A stretch of 64,000 nucleotides of DNA. It comes from Eriocheir sinensis (taxonomy: Eukaryota > Arthropoda > Malacostraca > Decapoda > Varunidae). This document shows positions 38,729 to 52,564 of the stretch, piece after piece. A program made the translations under genes and the position numbers. Where the stretch lies: assembly GCF_024679095.1 (NCBI RefSeq), contig NC_066515.1:24786887-24850886 (forward strand), given 5' to 3'. Positions within the stretch are counted from its first letter, which is position 1. Each line of letters opens with the position of its first letter. A model generated the notes under the pieces. That model did no database searches. It worked only from the letters and a program-made list of their open reading frames with translations, and was not told where the DNA came from.

Positions 38729-41097
38729 TGTAGCAGCAGTGGTAATAGTAGTGGTAGTAATAGAAGTAGAAGTAGTAGTAGCATTAGTAGTAAGAGTATT
38801 AGTAATGGTATAAGTTGTTGGTGCTCCTATCCTTTTACTTTTTCTACGTCACACCTGCTCATGTGCCAGTCTACATTCTTGGGTCTACACACCTTTTGGT
38901 TTAAAACGGGACACTCACAGTTGACTCTCAGCTCCTTCAAGAGTCCCTCGGCCGCGCTAACCTGGGGAATTATGGATAACTTTAATCTTGCAGCAAAAGA
39001 TTATAAAGGTAGATGATAATCGGAAAACTCATTGATATTGTTTTTATTTGTTTAAAAATATAATTCCTTGCTTCATAACTCGTCCAGTGATTTAAGAAGT
39101 TTTTATTTCAGTCCATAGCTCCATTAGGATCGACTGTGAGGCATGGTAGACGATGTTAGAACGCCAGTGTCTCAAGTGAATTTTATTTAATGTGGCTGCC
39201 TTGATATGCCGCCAGTTAAGACAACTAATATTATGTCCAGGATGTCGTAGCCAATGAGTCGCTGTTTGAATAAGCCAATTAGAATCAAGTATTTCCATTG
39301 GGAACGTTTGGGAGAGTGCCACACCTCAGCACCTGCCCGAGCCGCTCACCTTGTTGACGAAGCTCTGGCCCAGGTGAGAAAAGCGTATCAGGATGTAGAC
39401 AGCAACCACCTCCGTAATGATCGTTGTGCCGTCCATGAGAGTGCCCTTCATAAGCGTGTACGGGGACGTGACGGCCAGCAGGAGGGCCATCAGCATGTAC
39501 AAGGTGACCACCGGGAAGAAGCAGCGGGTTCCCTTCTGCCTCTGGACCTCCACCTGTGGGGAAGGGACAACCATGCCGGATGGGAGGATCAAGAGGGAAG
39601 AACTACTGCGCTGGTCCTAACACTGACACAGTACTGAAGCCTGGTCCACACAGGCCCGCTCTCACACAGCGGGTAGGCTTGCTACCTCACGGGCGTGTCC
39701 ACATCATATATAAACTGCAGCGCACGGCCACGCGACGGCGGGTGGATGTGCCCCTCACCCCAAAGGTTGCGCAGTGGGATGGTCATGTCACCTCCCCACT
39801 CCTTTAATAAAGTTGTTGTTGAGCTGCGGAAACATTGTCATGGAAGAGTTCGTTTGCGGGAGTGTTTCAGCACTGTGTTAGCTAAATAAGAGATGTCAAA
39901 AAGAAGCAAAATATGGTGCAGACAGTGGGTGGAGGTGAAGCTGCACCGAAATTTTCTCCAGGTTTGAGAAAAAAAGTGACACTGACTTTCACAGTTATTC
40001 GAGGATGACTTTCAAAACATTCTATTGTTAACTAATGAAAACTGAGCCGTACATTGCCAAATAAACTATTCATTTACGTGAGGGCGTTCCAACAGGGACC
40101 GGGATGGAGGCTGCTCTCCGCTCCCCAGCAGCCGGAGGATCATACGCAAGCCTTCAGTAGCCTTGAGAGCAAATAGCTACTCGGGCGTTTTGCTTCGCAC
40201 TCCTACCCCGAAATGGTTTCAGCCTAGATCCCCAGAAACACGCGCTAATGCCTAATGTCCAAATCCCTTATGTAAGAGTTAACCAGAATCTTCATCCATT
40301 CATCCCTTACACTGACAAACCTCCTGCCAAGAAGACTATAGTGGACGCAGCATGTATCAGGTATTACAAAGGGCAGTGTTCTCGCGTCTTACCTCCCGGA
40401 TGACAGCGTCGAGGTCGCGCAGCGCCCGCAGCGCCGCCTCCATGTCCCTCTCACAATTGAAGACTCTGTCGGGGCCGAGGAGCATGGACACCTTCGCCGC
40501 TGTGGTTTCCGTGGCTGCCACCAGGCGGCGGGCCAGGAGGTCGAACACCATGGAGGACACCTCCTGGGGCATCATGAAGCACAGACAAGTGTTGAAGCAT
40601 ACGGGCCAGACAATTAACATCTCCAGGATGCTTGTGAATCCCAGCCTTGTACAGCCGTACCACAAGGCGAAGCACGAGAAGGCTGCCAACGTCGATATCA
40701 GCGCCAATGTCTTCGCGTTGCACCACTGCCGTGTGGATGTCGGAGGGAAGCAGGTGATGGCGGACATTTCATGAAGGAGGTTGGCCAACAGTCTGCTCCT
40801 TAATCCCAGAAAGATGGGAGCTGTACTCAGCACAAACAACATGAAACCGTACATTGTGACATAGATGGTTGTGCCCACGTCTTTGAATAGGTACACTAAA
40901 AAGTTCATGTAGAAGGTAAGAGTAAGTGTAGATATCATCAGGACTTGCATAAGAACTGCCCAAAGAAACAAGCGGAGACTGAAGACTGGCGCGCCGCTTT
41001 TCGCAGACATCTTATAGGGGAAGCAGCCGTTTACCTGCATCGCGGGCACCACCACGCTCCACGGCAGCAAGCTGGACGGAGTGCTTGGCGGCAGCAT
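36850..41097 (-). CDS. gustatory-receptor-like protein, array gene 6
   Basis: Predicted 390-residue gustatory-receptor-superfamily protein. Coding exons (minus): 41097-40393, 39553-39350, 38961-38893, 37378-37292, 36957-36850, phase-0 introns. It pairs with gene 7: both have SSLLPWSVVVPAMQVNGCFPYKMS in exon 1 (in two parts SSLLPWSVVVPAMQ and VNGCFPYKMS), CFPP in the TM2-3 loop, and RGWYRLDY in exon 4 where other members have CGWYRLDY. TM7 has TYEVIILQ, and the tail has an NSS sequon. The stop TAA stands where gene 7 has a TAC codon, so its tail is five residues shorter. At 4.2 kb this is the longest gene; intron 3 holds a SINE-like element and a decayed LINE fragment, and intron 1 a second LINE fragment near 40,255-40,325. 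Confidence 0.85.
37615..37925 (-). mobile_element. tRNA-derived SINE-like element in gene 6 intron 3
   Basis: Minus-strand 37915-37846 has an A-box-like GTGGCTGCGTGGACAGCGG and a B box GGTTCAAGTCC; about 230 bp of unique body follow toward 37,615. The ends are approximate. Confidence 0.45.
37990..38690 (+). mobile_element. decayed LINE fragment in gene 6 intron 3
   Basis: Patches match the reverse transcriptase element at 54.8-56.0 kb in the same order: 'catctcttactaaatcagcttc', 'gacagagtgga', a 'cccctatgcaag...' segment, and 'ctctttcaagaggagggtat'. Large deletions and low-complexity tracts interrupt it. A (TAG)n tract at 38,684-38,729 follows. Confidence 0.6.
40205..40330 (+). mobile_element. 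short LINE fragment in gene 6 intron 1
   Basis: 'cccttatgtaagagttaacc' and 'ttcatccctt' segments match 55,780-55,830 of the reverse transcriptase element with about 80% identity by eye. Confidence 0.5.
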
Positions 41098-41257
41098 CGC
41101 GGTGGCGGTAAGGGAGCAGTGATGCCTCCTGGCTTGTCTCTCTTCCTCTTACCCAGGTGGTGGCTGAGGGGCGTCTGGGAGGCGTCAGGAGGGGACTCAT
41201 CCTTTTCACGTTTGGACTCACAGGCCAAAGTCGCAAGACGATATTGCCATCGACATA

Positions 41258-41267
41258 TATTGAGCGG
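41258..41267 (-). promoter_or_regulatory. conserved upstream motif, gene 6
   Basis: Minus-strand CCGCTCAATA about 161 bp upstream of the ATG. The surrounding 150 bp also match the flank of gene 7. Confidence 0.4.
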
Positions 41268-42830
<1,563 letters not shown>

Positions 42831-45800
42831 CTAAAACCCATCTCCGTAAGCCGTGGTAGACCCTTTGCTCTCAGCGGCAGAAGACGTCTTGGTGATGGCT
42901 GTTCCTCCCACTTGTAATATTATCGCCTCGTAGGTCAGCACAGTGTTCACCATCTGTATAGGGGAGACAGAGTAGTAGTAGTGGTAGTAGTTGTTGTAGT
43001 AATAGTAGTAGTAGTAGAGGTAGTAGTGGTAGAAATAGTCGTAGTAGTAGTAGTAGTAGTAGTTGTTGTAGTTGTCGTGGTAAAAGCTGTTGAAATATTC
43101 GTAGTATAGGTCACTAAAAGAAAGGGGGGAGAGTTGGGGAGAAGGACGCAATGATGAAGTAAAGTTACTTCTATTCATCAAGCAAATAGATGAGAGGATG
43201 TGAAATAGATGGAAAAGCATGCCACAGCTCAAACTCAAATATAAAAAACATATACATCCATCCTGTCTTGCTCCACGTTGCCTCTGAAAACACGAAAACG
43301 TATATGAAAGAATAAGGAAGAATGGGGAAACAATGTGGTATATAGACGGGATAGTTTGATTCTAAATAAAAAAAATAATGGGACTTTATAATAATCATGA
43401 GTTGCATAACGGAAAGATTGACTATAGTCGGTTTCACGAGAGCAGGGGGGCCAAATACTTCACGGGGTGGACTCGCGTACTTGGCATCATTGCTTGGGTG
43501 AGAGTCTCTGCGTCGCTCATTGGCTGTTGTTTACTAGAGCTAACCTGCCGCGACATAGCCTACTATCTCTCGCTCTCTGCTACTCTTTAAATCAGTACCG
43601 TCACCCAAGCAATGATACCAAGTCCACGAGTCCACCCCTGAAGGATTAGGCCCGCTAGCTCTCGTGGAACCGACTATAGCGGGAGAGTAAAAAAGACATG
43701 AAGAAAGTAAGGAGTCGCTCACGGTGAGGAAGGAGGCGTAGTCCAGCCTGTACCATCCTCGCAAGTCGAAGGCAAGCAGCGGCGACAGGCTCCCCATCAC
43801 CTGGCTCACCTGTCGAACACACGTGAATGAATGAACACACTTGCCTACCCACCTGTATCACCGATCAAACTACTTGGACATTTACTTGGTTAAGCTCTTC
43901 GCATCCGCACGCTTAACTGTTTCCTCACAGGGATAAATAAGTCACAACTCTGCCCCAACGAGTTTAGGTTAGGTCATCACTTTCACCTCCGCATTGGGAA
44001 GGCAGCGGAACACGATGATTGTGTGGGTAAGTTATTGACTGGGTTGTTATTATGTTAATGTAGATCAATTACTGAGAGCGATCTACATAAGGTATTCGTA
44101 CTGGTGAAATACGTTAGGATACGCAGCAGTGGGAACGTAATGGATTGGATCGGTTAAGTGGAAAGCAAATAAGTATGTCGATGAAGCAAACACTCGAGCC
44201 GATGTCAAGTTCATGAAAATATGAAAATTACTGCATAACCTATCTCTGGAGGTGCTCTAAGCAGGCTGACCTCTTGTTCTTAATATATCCCGATGTATAT
44301 TTGTGTATTATTATGCGCTATGGCCAGGGAATTCTCCGAGCGAACACCTCCCAAACTGACCACATCTGAGTCGGACCTTAATGGTTGGAGCCGCTACATT
44401 TTTTTCCTTTTTCTGTACGTCACACTTGAACATTTGCCACTCTCCACGCGTACTCACCTTTTGGTTGAGAACGGGACTCTCACAGTTGACTCTCAGCTCC
44501 TTCAAGAGTCCCTCGGCCGCACTAACCTGGAGAATTGAGAAACTTTAATCTTACAGCGATCAAATTCAGTATAAAATGGCTACCGTTATGTATGATTACT
44601 TAGGACAACTTACATTTAGACAAGAATGTAGTGGCTAGTGAGTGACTAAACTTGACATTGAATAGACTTGGGAATGAAACGAACACGCCAATCATTTAAT
44701 CACAGAATAAATATTGGAAGTCGCTGTTTGAATAAGCCAATTAAGGATCAAGTAATTGCAGTGGGAACGTTTGGGAGAGTGCCACACCTCAGCAGCTGCC
44801 CGAGCCGCTCACCTTGTTGACGAAGCTTTGGCCCAAGTGGGAGAAGCGTATCATAATACAGACAGCAACCACCTCCGTCAAAATCGTTGTGCCGCCCATG
44901 AGCGTGCCCTGCAGGAGCGTGTACGGGGAGGTGATGGCCAGCAGGAGGGCCATCAGCATGTACAAGGTGACCACCGGGAAGAAGCAGCGGGTGCCCTTCT
45001 CCCTCTGGACCTCCACCTGTGGGGAAGGGACCCAGCATGCCAGAAGGGAGGACCAAGAGGGTAGAATTACTGCACGGCTCCCCTAACACTGGCACCAATA
45101 CTGAGTCTTGGTAACAATGCATTAAGCAGTATACAGGGCAGTGCTCTCGCGTCTTACCTGCCGGAAGACATCGTCGAGGTCACGCAGCGCCCGCAGTGCC
45201 GCCTTCTCGAAGCTCTCATCCTTGAAGGACCCGTTGGGGGCAAGGAGCGTGGAGACCTTCGCTACCGTGTCCTCCGTGGCGGCAACCAGGCGGCAGGCCA
45301 GAAGGTCAAACACCATGGAGGACACCTCCTGGGGCATCATGAAGCTTGCGCCACAGTTTATGCACGCGGGAATAACAGTTATTATCCCCAGGATGCTTGT
45401 AAATCCCAGTCTCGCACAGCCGAACCACAAGGCAAAGCTCGAGAAGGCTACCAACATCGATATCAGCGCCAATGTCTTGGCGTTGTACCAATGCTGTGCG
45501 GGTAGCGGAGGGAAGCAGGTGATGGTGGACATTTCGTGAAGGAGGTTGGCCAGCAGTCTGCTCCTCACTCCCAGTAGGATGGGAGATACACCTAACACAG
45601 ACATAAAAAACCCGAGCGTGACGACATAGGTGGCTGTGCCCACGTCATACGACAGGTACACTAAGAAGTTCGTGTCGAAGGCTAGGATAAATAAGATCAT
45701 CATCAGAAACTGCATAATAATTGCCCAAAGGAATAAGTAGAGGCTGAAAACTGGCGCGCCGGTTTTCGCAGACATCTTGTAGGGGAAGCAGCCGTTTACC

Positions 45801-45862
45801 TGCATCGCAGGCACCACCACGCTCCACGGCAGCAGGCTGGACGGAGTGTTCGGCGGCAGCAT
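42831..45862 (-). CDS. gustatory-receptor-like protein, array gene 7
   Basis: Predicted 395-residue gustatory-receptor-superfamily protein. Coding exons (minus): 45862-45158, 45016-44813, 44526-44458, 43809-43723, 42953-42831, phase-0 introns. It pairs with gene 6 throughout; exon 2 is nearly identical in protein (VEVQR-K start, HLGQSFVNK end). Exon 4 has FDLRGWYRLDY (Arg for the usual Cys) and TM7 has TYEAIILQ. It is the only array member without an N-glycosylation sequon in the tail. The last exon starts with Met rather than Leu or Val. Intron 4 (769 bp, against 334 bp in gene 6) contains a long-TIR element that accounts for much of the difference. Confidence 0.85.
43421..43680. mobile_element. 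MITE with roughly 80-bp inverted repeats in gene 7 intron 4
   Basis: The left arm from 'actatagtcggtttcacgag' to 'catcattgcttgggtga' is mirrored by the right arm from 'tcacccaagcaatgatacca' to 'ctctcgtggaaccgactata', with a spacer of about 90 bp. There is no coding capacity. Gene 6 lacks it at the matching place. Confidence 0.8.
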
Positions 45863-46020
45863 CGTGGCGGCGGTAAGGGAGCACCGATGCCTCCTGGCTT
45901 GTCTCTCTTCCTCCTACCCAGGTGGCGGCTGAGGAGCGTCTGGGAGGCGTCACGATGGGACTCATCCTTTTCACGTTTGGACACAGAGGCCAAAGTCGCA
46001 GGGTGATAATGGCATCGACG

Positions 46021-46030
46021 CGTTGAGTGG
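46021..46030 (-). promoter_or_regulatory. conserved upstream motif, gene 7
   Basis: Minus-strand CCACTCAACG about 159 bp upstream of the ATG; a diverged copy of the CCGCTCRATA core. Confidence 0.35.
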
Positions 46031-47931
46031 TAAGCGTCACTATAGATACCACCTTTCCGTCCTTTAACCTTCAAACATCTATTAGCGGCACACGTCATTA
46101 CACTAATTCATTAGTAGGGGAAGGGTGGATAGGAATACCTTATACACTTATTGATTCCCCTCCTGGTAAGTGAGTTTCTGAGAGACACCCTCGCCAACAG
46201 TCACGAGAAGTTTGATGCAACAGAAGACGAGTTTGACCTTCCTGCTGTGGCATCGACTCGGCGTTAGCCGCTTGGACGCCTTCAGAGAACACCAGAAATT
46301 AATCATCTTCGTCGTCTTTGTCTAACATTTATGGCGTAGCCAGAATAATCATCACCAATAATCTGTGTTTGTTTTCCTTGTTTTCTCTGTGGCTCAAGGG
46401 TCAGTCTTGTGTGTCGATCGAACACGGTCGTTGGTCTATTGTTCTTTGAATAAGTCATTCTCTCTCTATAGGGTAAGGAGACGCTACTGCGCTGGAACTT
46501 TTTATTATACAAATGATCTTTATTAAACCCGAAAAATCTTGGTAATATTATCGTCAAAAGTTTCCCTAACACTAATTATCACCGTAACAACTTACAAGCT
46601 AATTTTACTTTGCATCATTTTAAAATAAATTAATGACTGTGGAAGGTAGCCCCGCCATTAATGCTACAGAGCCTTAACCTGCAAACAAGTTTTCACAAAA
46701 ACTCCTTGCATCAGTGTTACGTGCTTGGATGTTGACCAGAAGTGCCACGAAAAGACAAACCACGAGTTTTGTCTCCGGCTGCCTTCGGTGACCCGGAAGG
46801 TGTTATTTACTGCAGCGGAGCGATGCTTTCCTGCTGCAAGTTTTCCTACCATGCAGAGCAGCTCCTTGTTACAACCTAGATTCAACTCGTGAAACTATTG
46901 GTGATTGAAAAGGTTATTCTGAAGTGTTCGCTGTGACTAATGTGACTTGTGAGGGAGTACTGGCGTTTGGTGTGGGTGACATGTATAAAGATTCAGCGTT
47001 TCTGCTTGAAAAGGAAGTGTGGCTCCGCTAGTGCCCGTGGTTCTACGATGCGTGAAACAGGTTAGCGTCGCCCACACTCGCATGGTGAAAGGAACCGCCA
47101 AAGAATCAGCGCGATAAGTCTTGATACCCTCACACCGGCGTTCACATCCACTCTTGAACGCTGTGGAAGGACTACGGGAGTCTTGGAGTGAAGTAGAAGC
47201 GTTGTGCGACTGTGTTGTCACTCACCAAACAGCCTGACGATGTGTTTTCCCTCACCACGACCAGAACATCGGTCAGACATGTCCCTCAGAGACATAATAA
47301 CAACGAAATTCACTCTTGTAATGGAGGAAGGCGTGGCACGATAGGAACTGAACTTTGTTGACACTTGCATCATAAAAGACTGTGAGGTACACACACCCAT
47401 CCCTGGTAAACTTATTGCTAATCGTGGCTCTTAGAAGCGGCTGAATGTGCGCGACCCAGAGATTGATCCGTGGCAAGAATTTTATCATCATCGTGTCTGG
47501 TCATTATGTCGTTGGATCCATCTTGGCTTTTTATTCCAACTTTGCATTTTACATCAATCTATCACATGTATAGGCGACGACACTTTGGACGCTGCGTCAT
47601 TGCCCAATATGTTTGTGTTGCTGAACGTGCCTATGTTACCGTCCGGTGCATGGCTGCGACAGCGGAGGTTGTTGCTCTGATCTGCCTTGCTCCACGCTCT
47701 CGTCTGTAGCGCAGCGAGACGTGTGTTGCTTGAACTCGGCTGCTAAGGACGCGCTTTGATCAAAAATAAATAAGTACGTGATTTGATGAATAGTCAATGC
47801 AAGGAGATTTACACTTGAAAACTATTTACTGCACTGCGAGAATATGAATACGTATTAAAGTCGATTTAGATTGTGTCCCTTAGATTGCACCTGTGACCCA
47901 TGACTGACACAGGTGCTTTGGTATCCGTTTT
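46031..47931. other. intergenic sequence between genes 7 and 8
   Basis: 46,225-46,515 is shared with the upstream flank of gene 6. The rest is unique. Open frames of 60-95 codons occur on both strands without domain resemblance or paralogue support. Confidence 0.5.
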
Positions 47932-50474
47932 CTATGCCTGGGATGTCGTGTTCCAAAGAGAGGAGAAAGGGGCCGGATCGCCAGTGATTCCTCCCACTTG
48001 GAATATTATCACCAAGTAGGTCACCACAGTGTTGATGAGCTGCAAGGGAGGAGGAGGGGAAGGAGAAGAAGGAAGAAGATAAAGTGTGATTAGTTTCTAT
48101 TTTTTTCCGTTTTTCTGATACATTAATCAAAATTTCAATAATATATACCTTCAAACTTGCACTCCTTGCCTCATGTCGCATCTGTACCTTCGGCTCCATC
48201 AGTAGTCTGCCCCCGCCTAACCTTTCCCCAAAACACACTTGTAATTGTCTTCCCAAACATATCACATCCGCGCATCGTAATTGGCACTGGGGTAGGAAAG
48301 GGAACAGAGGAGCGTCACTCACCCCGAGGAAGGAGGCGTAGTCCAGCCTGTACCATCCACACATGTCGAAAGTAAGCAGCGGCGACAGGCTCACCACCAC
48401 CTGGCTCACCTGTCGAACACACCTGGATGACTCACCTGTTCTCGCCCATTCATTTAGTCTCCCATCCATTGACACGCCACAAATAAGTTCTTGGTTGTCT
48501 CATCAGGAATTGACCCCCAACACTATCAGCTTGTTTCATCAGTTTATATATTGCTGTTTAGACTGACGAGGCAACAAAAATGGCAGTGGTAAAGGGAATA
48601 TGTCACATGAACAAATAAAGTCTATTGTCTCTTGTCACACGTGAACACAGGACCACACGAGCTAACACCACCTCGTCCACGTTCATGACCACCAGCGTTG
48701 CCAAATTGTCGTACTCTGAACACTGCATTTATTATTTTTAGCTCCAAGGCTGTCGTAACCACACAAATAACGATAGAATTTGAAAGTTATCGTTAAAACT
48801 GCTAAATATTGATGGTCTTCGTTTTTTTCTGCTATATTTATCAGCCAGAAGCTACGGAAATGAAATGCGCTGAGTACGATAATTTGGCAACGTTCATGAC
48901 CACGCACCTTCACGCTGAAACTAAGGCTTTTGCTCCTCATTCTTAGGCTCTTCAGCATCCTCTCGGCCACGCTGACCTGAAAACGGAACGGAAAATAATG
49001 ATGTGCTCTTTGTACAGTCTTCTTTGTGCGGCAGGTGTCTCCTCCCCTCTCTCCCCCTCTCTCCCATTTCCTTGCTCTTTTCTCTCCTTCTCTCTCTCTA
49101 TCAATCCCTATCATCACTATACCAAAGCGGTGTTGACATGGTGTTGCGTCACTATCAGTTAATGAGTCGCCAGAGTAAAAGAAAATATAGTCATGTCATT
49201 TTTGAACGTGTAAAATTAATTATATATAAAACGCAAAACGGTAGAATGAAATTGGAACAGGTCACCAACTGTACAGGGATGAGGAATGCCTCCGTGGTGC
49301 AGTGGTTCGTTATGGGGTTTGGTTCTTATTCGCCACAGACTCACTGGCCAAGGAGGAGAGCTGAATGGGATGGTGACCGAGGCCACGCTCACTTAGCATG
49401 TATCAGAGCAGGGCAAGAGCAGTCTGAGCGTCACGAATGCACCCCCTATCTCACCTGGCCCACGAAGGTATGCCCCAGGTGGCAGAAGCTCCCCAAGATG
49501 TAGTAAGCGATGAGAAGAATGGTGAAAATGCTGCCGTAAAAGGGTGTGTGTCCCTTGAGGGTGTAGGGACAGACGATGGCCATCAGCACGGCCATCAGGA
49601 GGAACATGGAAATCACTGGGAATAAGCTGCGCGTCCCCTCCCGCCTCTGGTCTTCCACCTGAGAGATAAGGAGCGTCGTGGGCTGAGTAAAGGGTATAAA
49701 CGCTATTCTGTTTCTTGGTTGCAATGTATCACTCAAGACGTGCAAGGCAATGTTCTCGCTTCATACCTCCTGGATGACAGCGTCGAGGTCACGCAGCGCC
49801 AGCATCGCCGCCTCCACGTCGCTCTCACGCTTGTAGGATCCGTCGGGGGCGAGGAGCATGGAGACCTTCGACACCGTGTCCTCCGTGGCGGCCACCAGGC
49901 GGCGCGTCATGAGGCCGAACAACATGGAGGAGAAAGTACCCGGGAGCAAGTAACTAACGCCAGAAGTCAGAGATATTGGCAAGAAAAGCAGTACCCCGAT
50001 GTAGCCAGATGTGCCCACCGCATTCATAGACATGTATGCGTTGACGATCGTGTATAACGAAAGTATGATGAGTAACGTCAGAGTCTGTGGACTGCAGTAC
50101 CAGCAGCGTGAGGACGGCGGCGGGGAGACGCCTTTCTTCACCGACATATCATGGAGGAGCCTGGCCAGCCTGGAGCTGTTCACGCCCAGAACAATGGGGG
50201 TCAAACTCAAGACCACCATCATGAAGACAGCTGAGGAGATAAAGGCGGTGGTGCCAAGATCTAACTCAACTTCAGAGAAGAAAGCGAGGGCGCCGTGGAA
50301 GGACATTGCAAACATAAACACCTGCAGGAAGATGGACCACAGGAAGATGCCAAGGCTGAAGGTGGGGTGGTCACTTGTTGCGTATATTTTGTAGGGGAAA
50401 CTGCCTTGTACCTGCATCACGGTCACCATCACGCGCCACGGCAGGGGGTTCGAAGAGGTGTCCGGCGGCAACAT
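47932..50474 (-). CDS. gustatory-receptor-like protein, array gene 8
   Basis: Predicted 391-residue gustatory-receptor-superfamily protein, the first gene of the array in transcription order. Coding exons (minus): 50474-49767, 49658-49455, 48976-48908, 48409-48323, 48039-47932, phase-0 introns. It is the most divergent member in exon 1: GSFPYKI replaces GCFPYKM, and MTRRLVAATEDTVSKVS stands at the TM4-5 loop. Exon 4 has FDMCGWYRLDYASFLG after VSQVVVSLS, and TM7 reads TYLVIIFQ; the tail has an NTT sequon. An 18-codon in-frame extension upstream of the ATG was not used because MLPPDT is the conserved start. The shared CCGCTC upstream motif is not evident. Confidence 0.84.
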
Positions 50475-51187
50475 CCTGGTGGTGGCGGGGATGCCTCGGG
50501 ACTGCTGGCTTAGTCGCTCTGCTCTCAATAAACTGAGCTAGAATTGTCCTTTAGAGATCATGAGAAACTGTGGTTCTCGCCTCACTCCTGCCAAGGGCCA
50601 GCGGTGTCAGTGTGCTGCCGCGCCCTAGCAGATGGAGGTCCGTAGATATTGGAGGAGGTGTAAAGTATGTGGTCAGTGAGTCAATATGCTTACAAGACAT
50701 AATCTATTGCGGGGCGTGGCAGGCTAGTAACACGTCACCCGAACAAACGCTACAACCGATTACTAAAGATCCTCAAGATACTTATGGGATAGGATGAATA
50801 ACCAGCCGAAAAGAGGAAGTACATGCTGACGATAACGTGAAAGTCAAGAAAAGTCATGGAAATCAAAGACTGGATGAAGGTAAAAGACGGAGGGCTTCAA
50901 GATACCCAAACTATTCCAAAGGATCAGCACAGAGAAGAGGTAATAAAACTAACGTAAAGAGGAAGTGATGCAGCAAGAAGGGAACATGAAAACGAGAACG
51001 CTATAAGAATAACAATACCATAGTTAGGTTAGGCTTAAGAACTACAGAAGGATACAATCAATAGACCGGCATCTTAAAAATTAACGAACAGAGAGGGACG
51101 CGGATCGTTGGTGGCAGCGTGAATATCAGAACGCAGATATCAAAGGGGACAAGGCACCAATAAATAAATTAGACTTATATAACCCAA
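50475..51187. other. upstream flank of the receptor array
   Basis: Unique sequence with no exon, repeat or promoter motif that I recognise beyond the usual 5' region of gene 8. Confidence 0.5.
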
Positions 51188-51780
51188 GTCCGTATTCTCA
51201 GACGCTCTTGACTCTCAGAACGAATTTTTCCAAGGCCACACTGCAGATAAATCGGCTTCTCATCAGTGCTTTTCACATTCAAGGTACAGAGGCCTTGTCA
51301 AACTATCACAAGACTCATAAAACTACCCATGGAAATACCCACTACAGCCCCCACGAAAGCCTTATTCAATGTGGGTGTGTGGAAGCCTTGTCAAACTATC
51401 ACAAGACTCATAAAACTACCCATGGAAATATCTACTACAGCCCTTACTTAAATTCAGTCACCGCCGAGTGGATTAAAACTACCCACATGCTGTCCTGAAG
51501 ACCACCCATCAACCCGGACTCTAGAGGAAGCCGTCCAAGCGAATCAAGAACGAGTTCCGGGGGGCAGCATGAGCCAATGCAAGATGGCGCCACTATAAAC
51601 ACTCGCCTGCGCCAGAACGGGCTGGGCCGACCATCAGGCCCCACCTGGAAGAAGCCTTGGGCCGACCATCAGGCCCCACCGGGAAGATGCCTACCGGCGC
51701 AATAGGCAACAACGTAAAAAAAAAAAAAAAAAAAAAGACCCAACAAAAGCCTTATCCAATGTGGGTGTGGGTGCCCCGAA
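51188..51780. repeat. dispersed repeat with internal tandem copies and a poly-A SINE-like insert
   Basis: A 'ccttgtcaaactatcacaag ... cccatggaaata' unit occurs at 51,291-51,345 and 51,387-51,440. From about 51,480 to a poly-A at 51,716-51,736 lies a SINE-like segment with an internally repeated 'gggccgaccatcaggcccca' (near 51,625 and 51,660). Related units recur at 53.8, 54.2 and 59.9-60.3 kb. Confidence 0.55.
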
Positions 51781-52026
51781 GTGCGAGAGTATGAACCTAT
51801 TGGAAAACTTATCTTGGTACGCTATGACCCTCGTTGTGGGTGTGAACGGCTCCTGTTGGTGACAAGGGCGGGCGAGGCGCTTGCTGTCCAGTCCCCCCAC
51901 CACGATAAGGAAAATGACGAAGCGGCTGATAGGAACACGAGGCCCCCCACACGTGATAAGAGTGGCGCGTAGCGAACCATTAGTGGCGGCGGAATGAGTG
52001 TTATCATGTTTTCCGCCTCGCTTCAT

Positions 52027-52067
<41 letters not shown>

Positions 52068-52211
52068 GAACGCCCCATAAGAGAGAAGAGACTTAGATTC
52101 TGCGTAATAAGTGTTGGTTTATCAGTTTTCCTCAATTGCCGTTGTTGGTGGTTGTGGTGGTGGTGGTGGTTGTGGTGGTGATGGTGGGAAAGTGCGACCC
52201 CAGTAATGATG

Positions 52212-52253
<42 letters not shown>

Positions 52254-52280
52254 AACACCATAATTATAGACTATACATCT

Positions 52281-52342
<62 letters not shown>

Positions 52343-52489
52343 TGTGTTGTTCTACGTTATCAATATGAGAACCGAGAGGATAAAAAAAAACGTTCACCGA
52401 GATCTCTGAGAATTTTATCGAACCCGCACCGTAGAAAACGATATAATTTTAGGGGAGACAAAAAAGGGCCAAGATGGGTAGCTCAAGTT

Positions 52490-52564
<75 letters not shown>

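Noticed and set aside
46664..47680. Small frames of 60-95 codons between genes 7 and 8
   Set aside because: No start context, domain, splice support or paralogous copy.
49275..49330. tRNA-Glu-like A box (cctccgtggtgcagtggttc) on the plus strand in gene 8 intron 2
   Set aside because: No clear B box follows; too weak to call a SINE.
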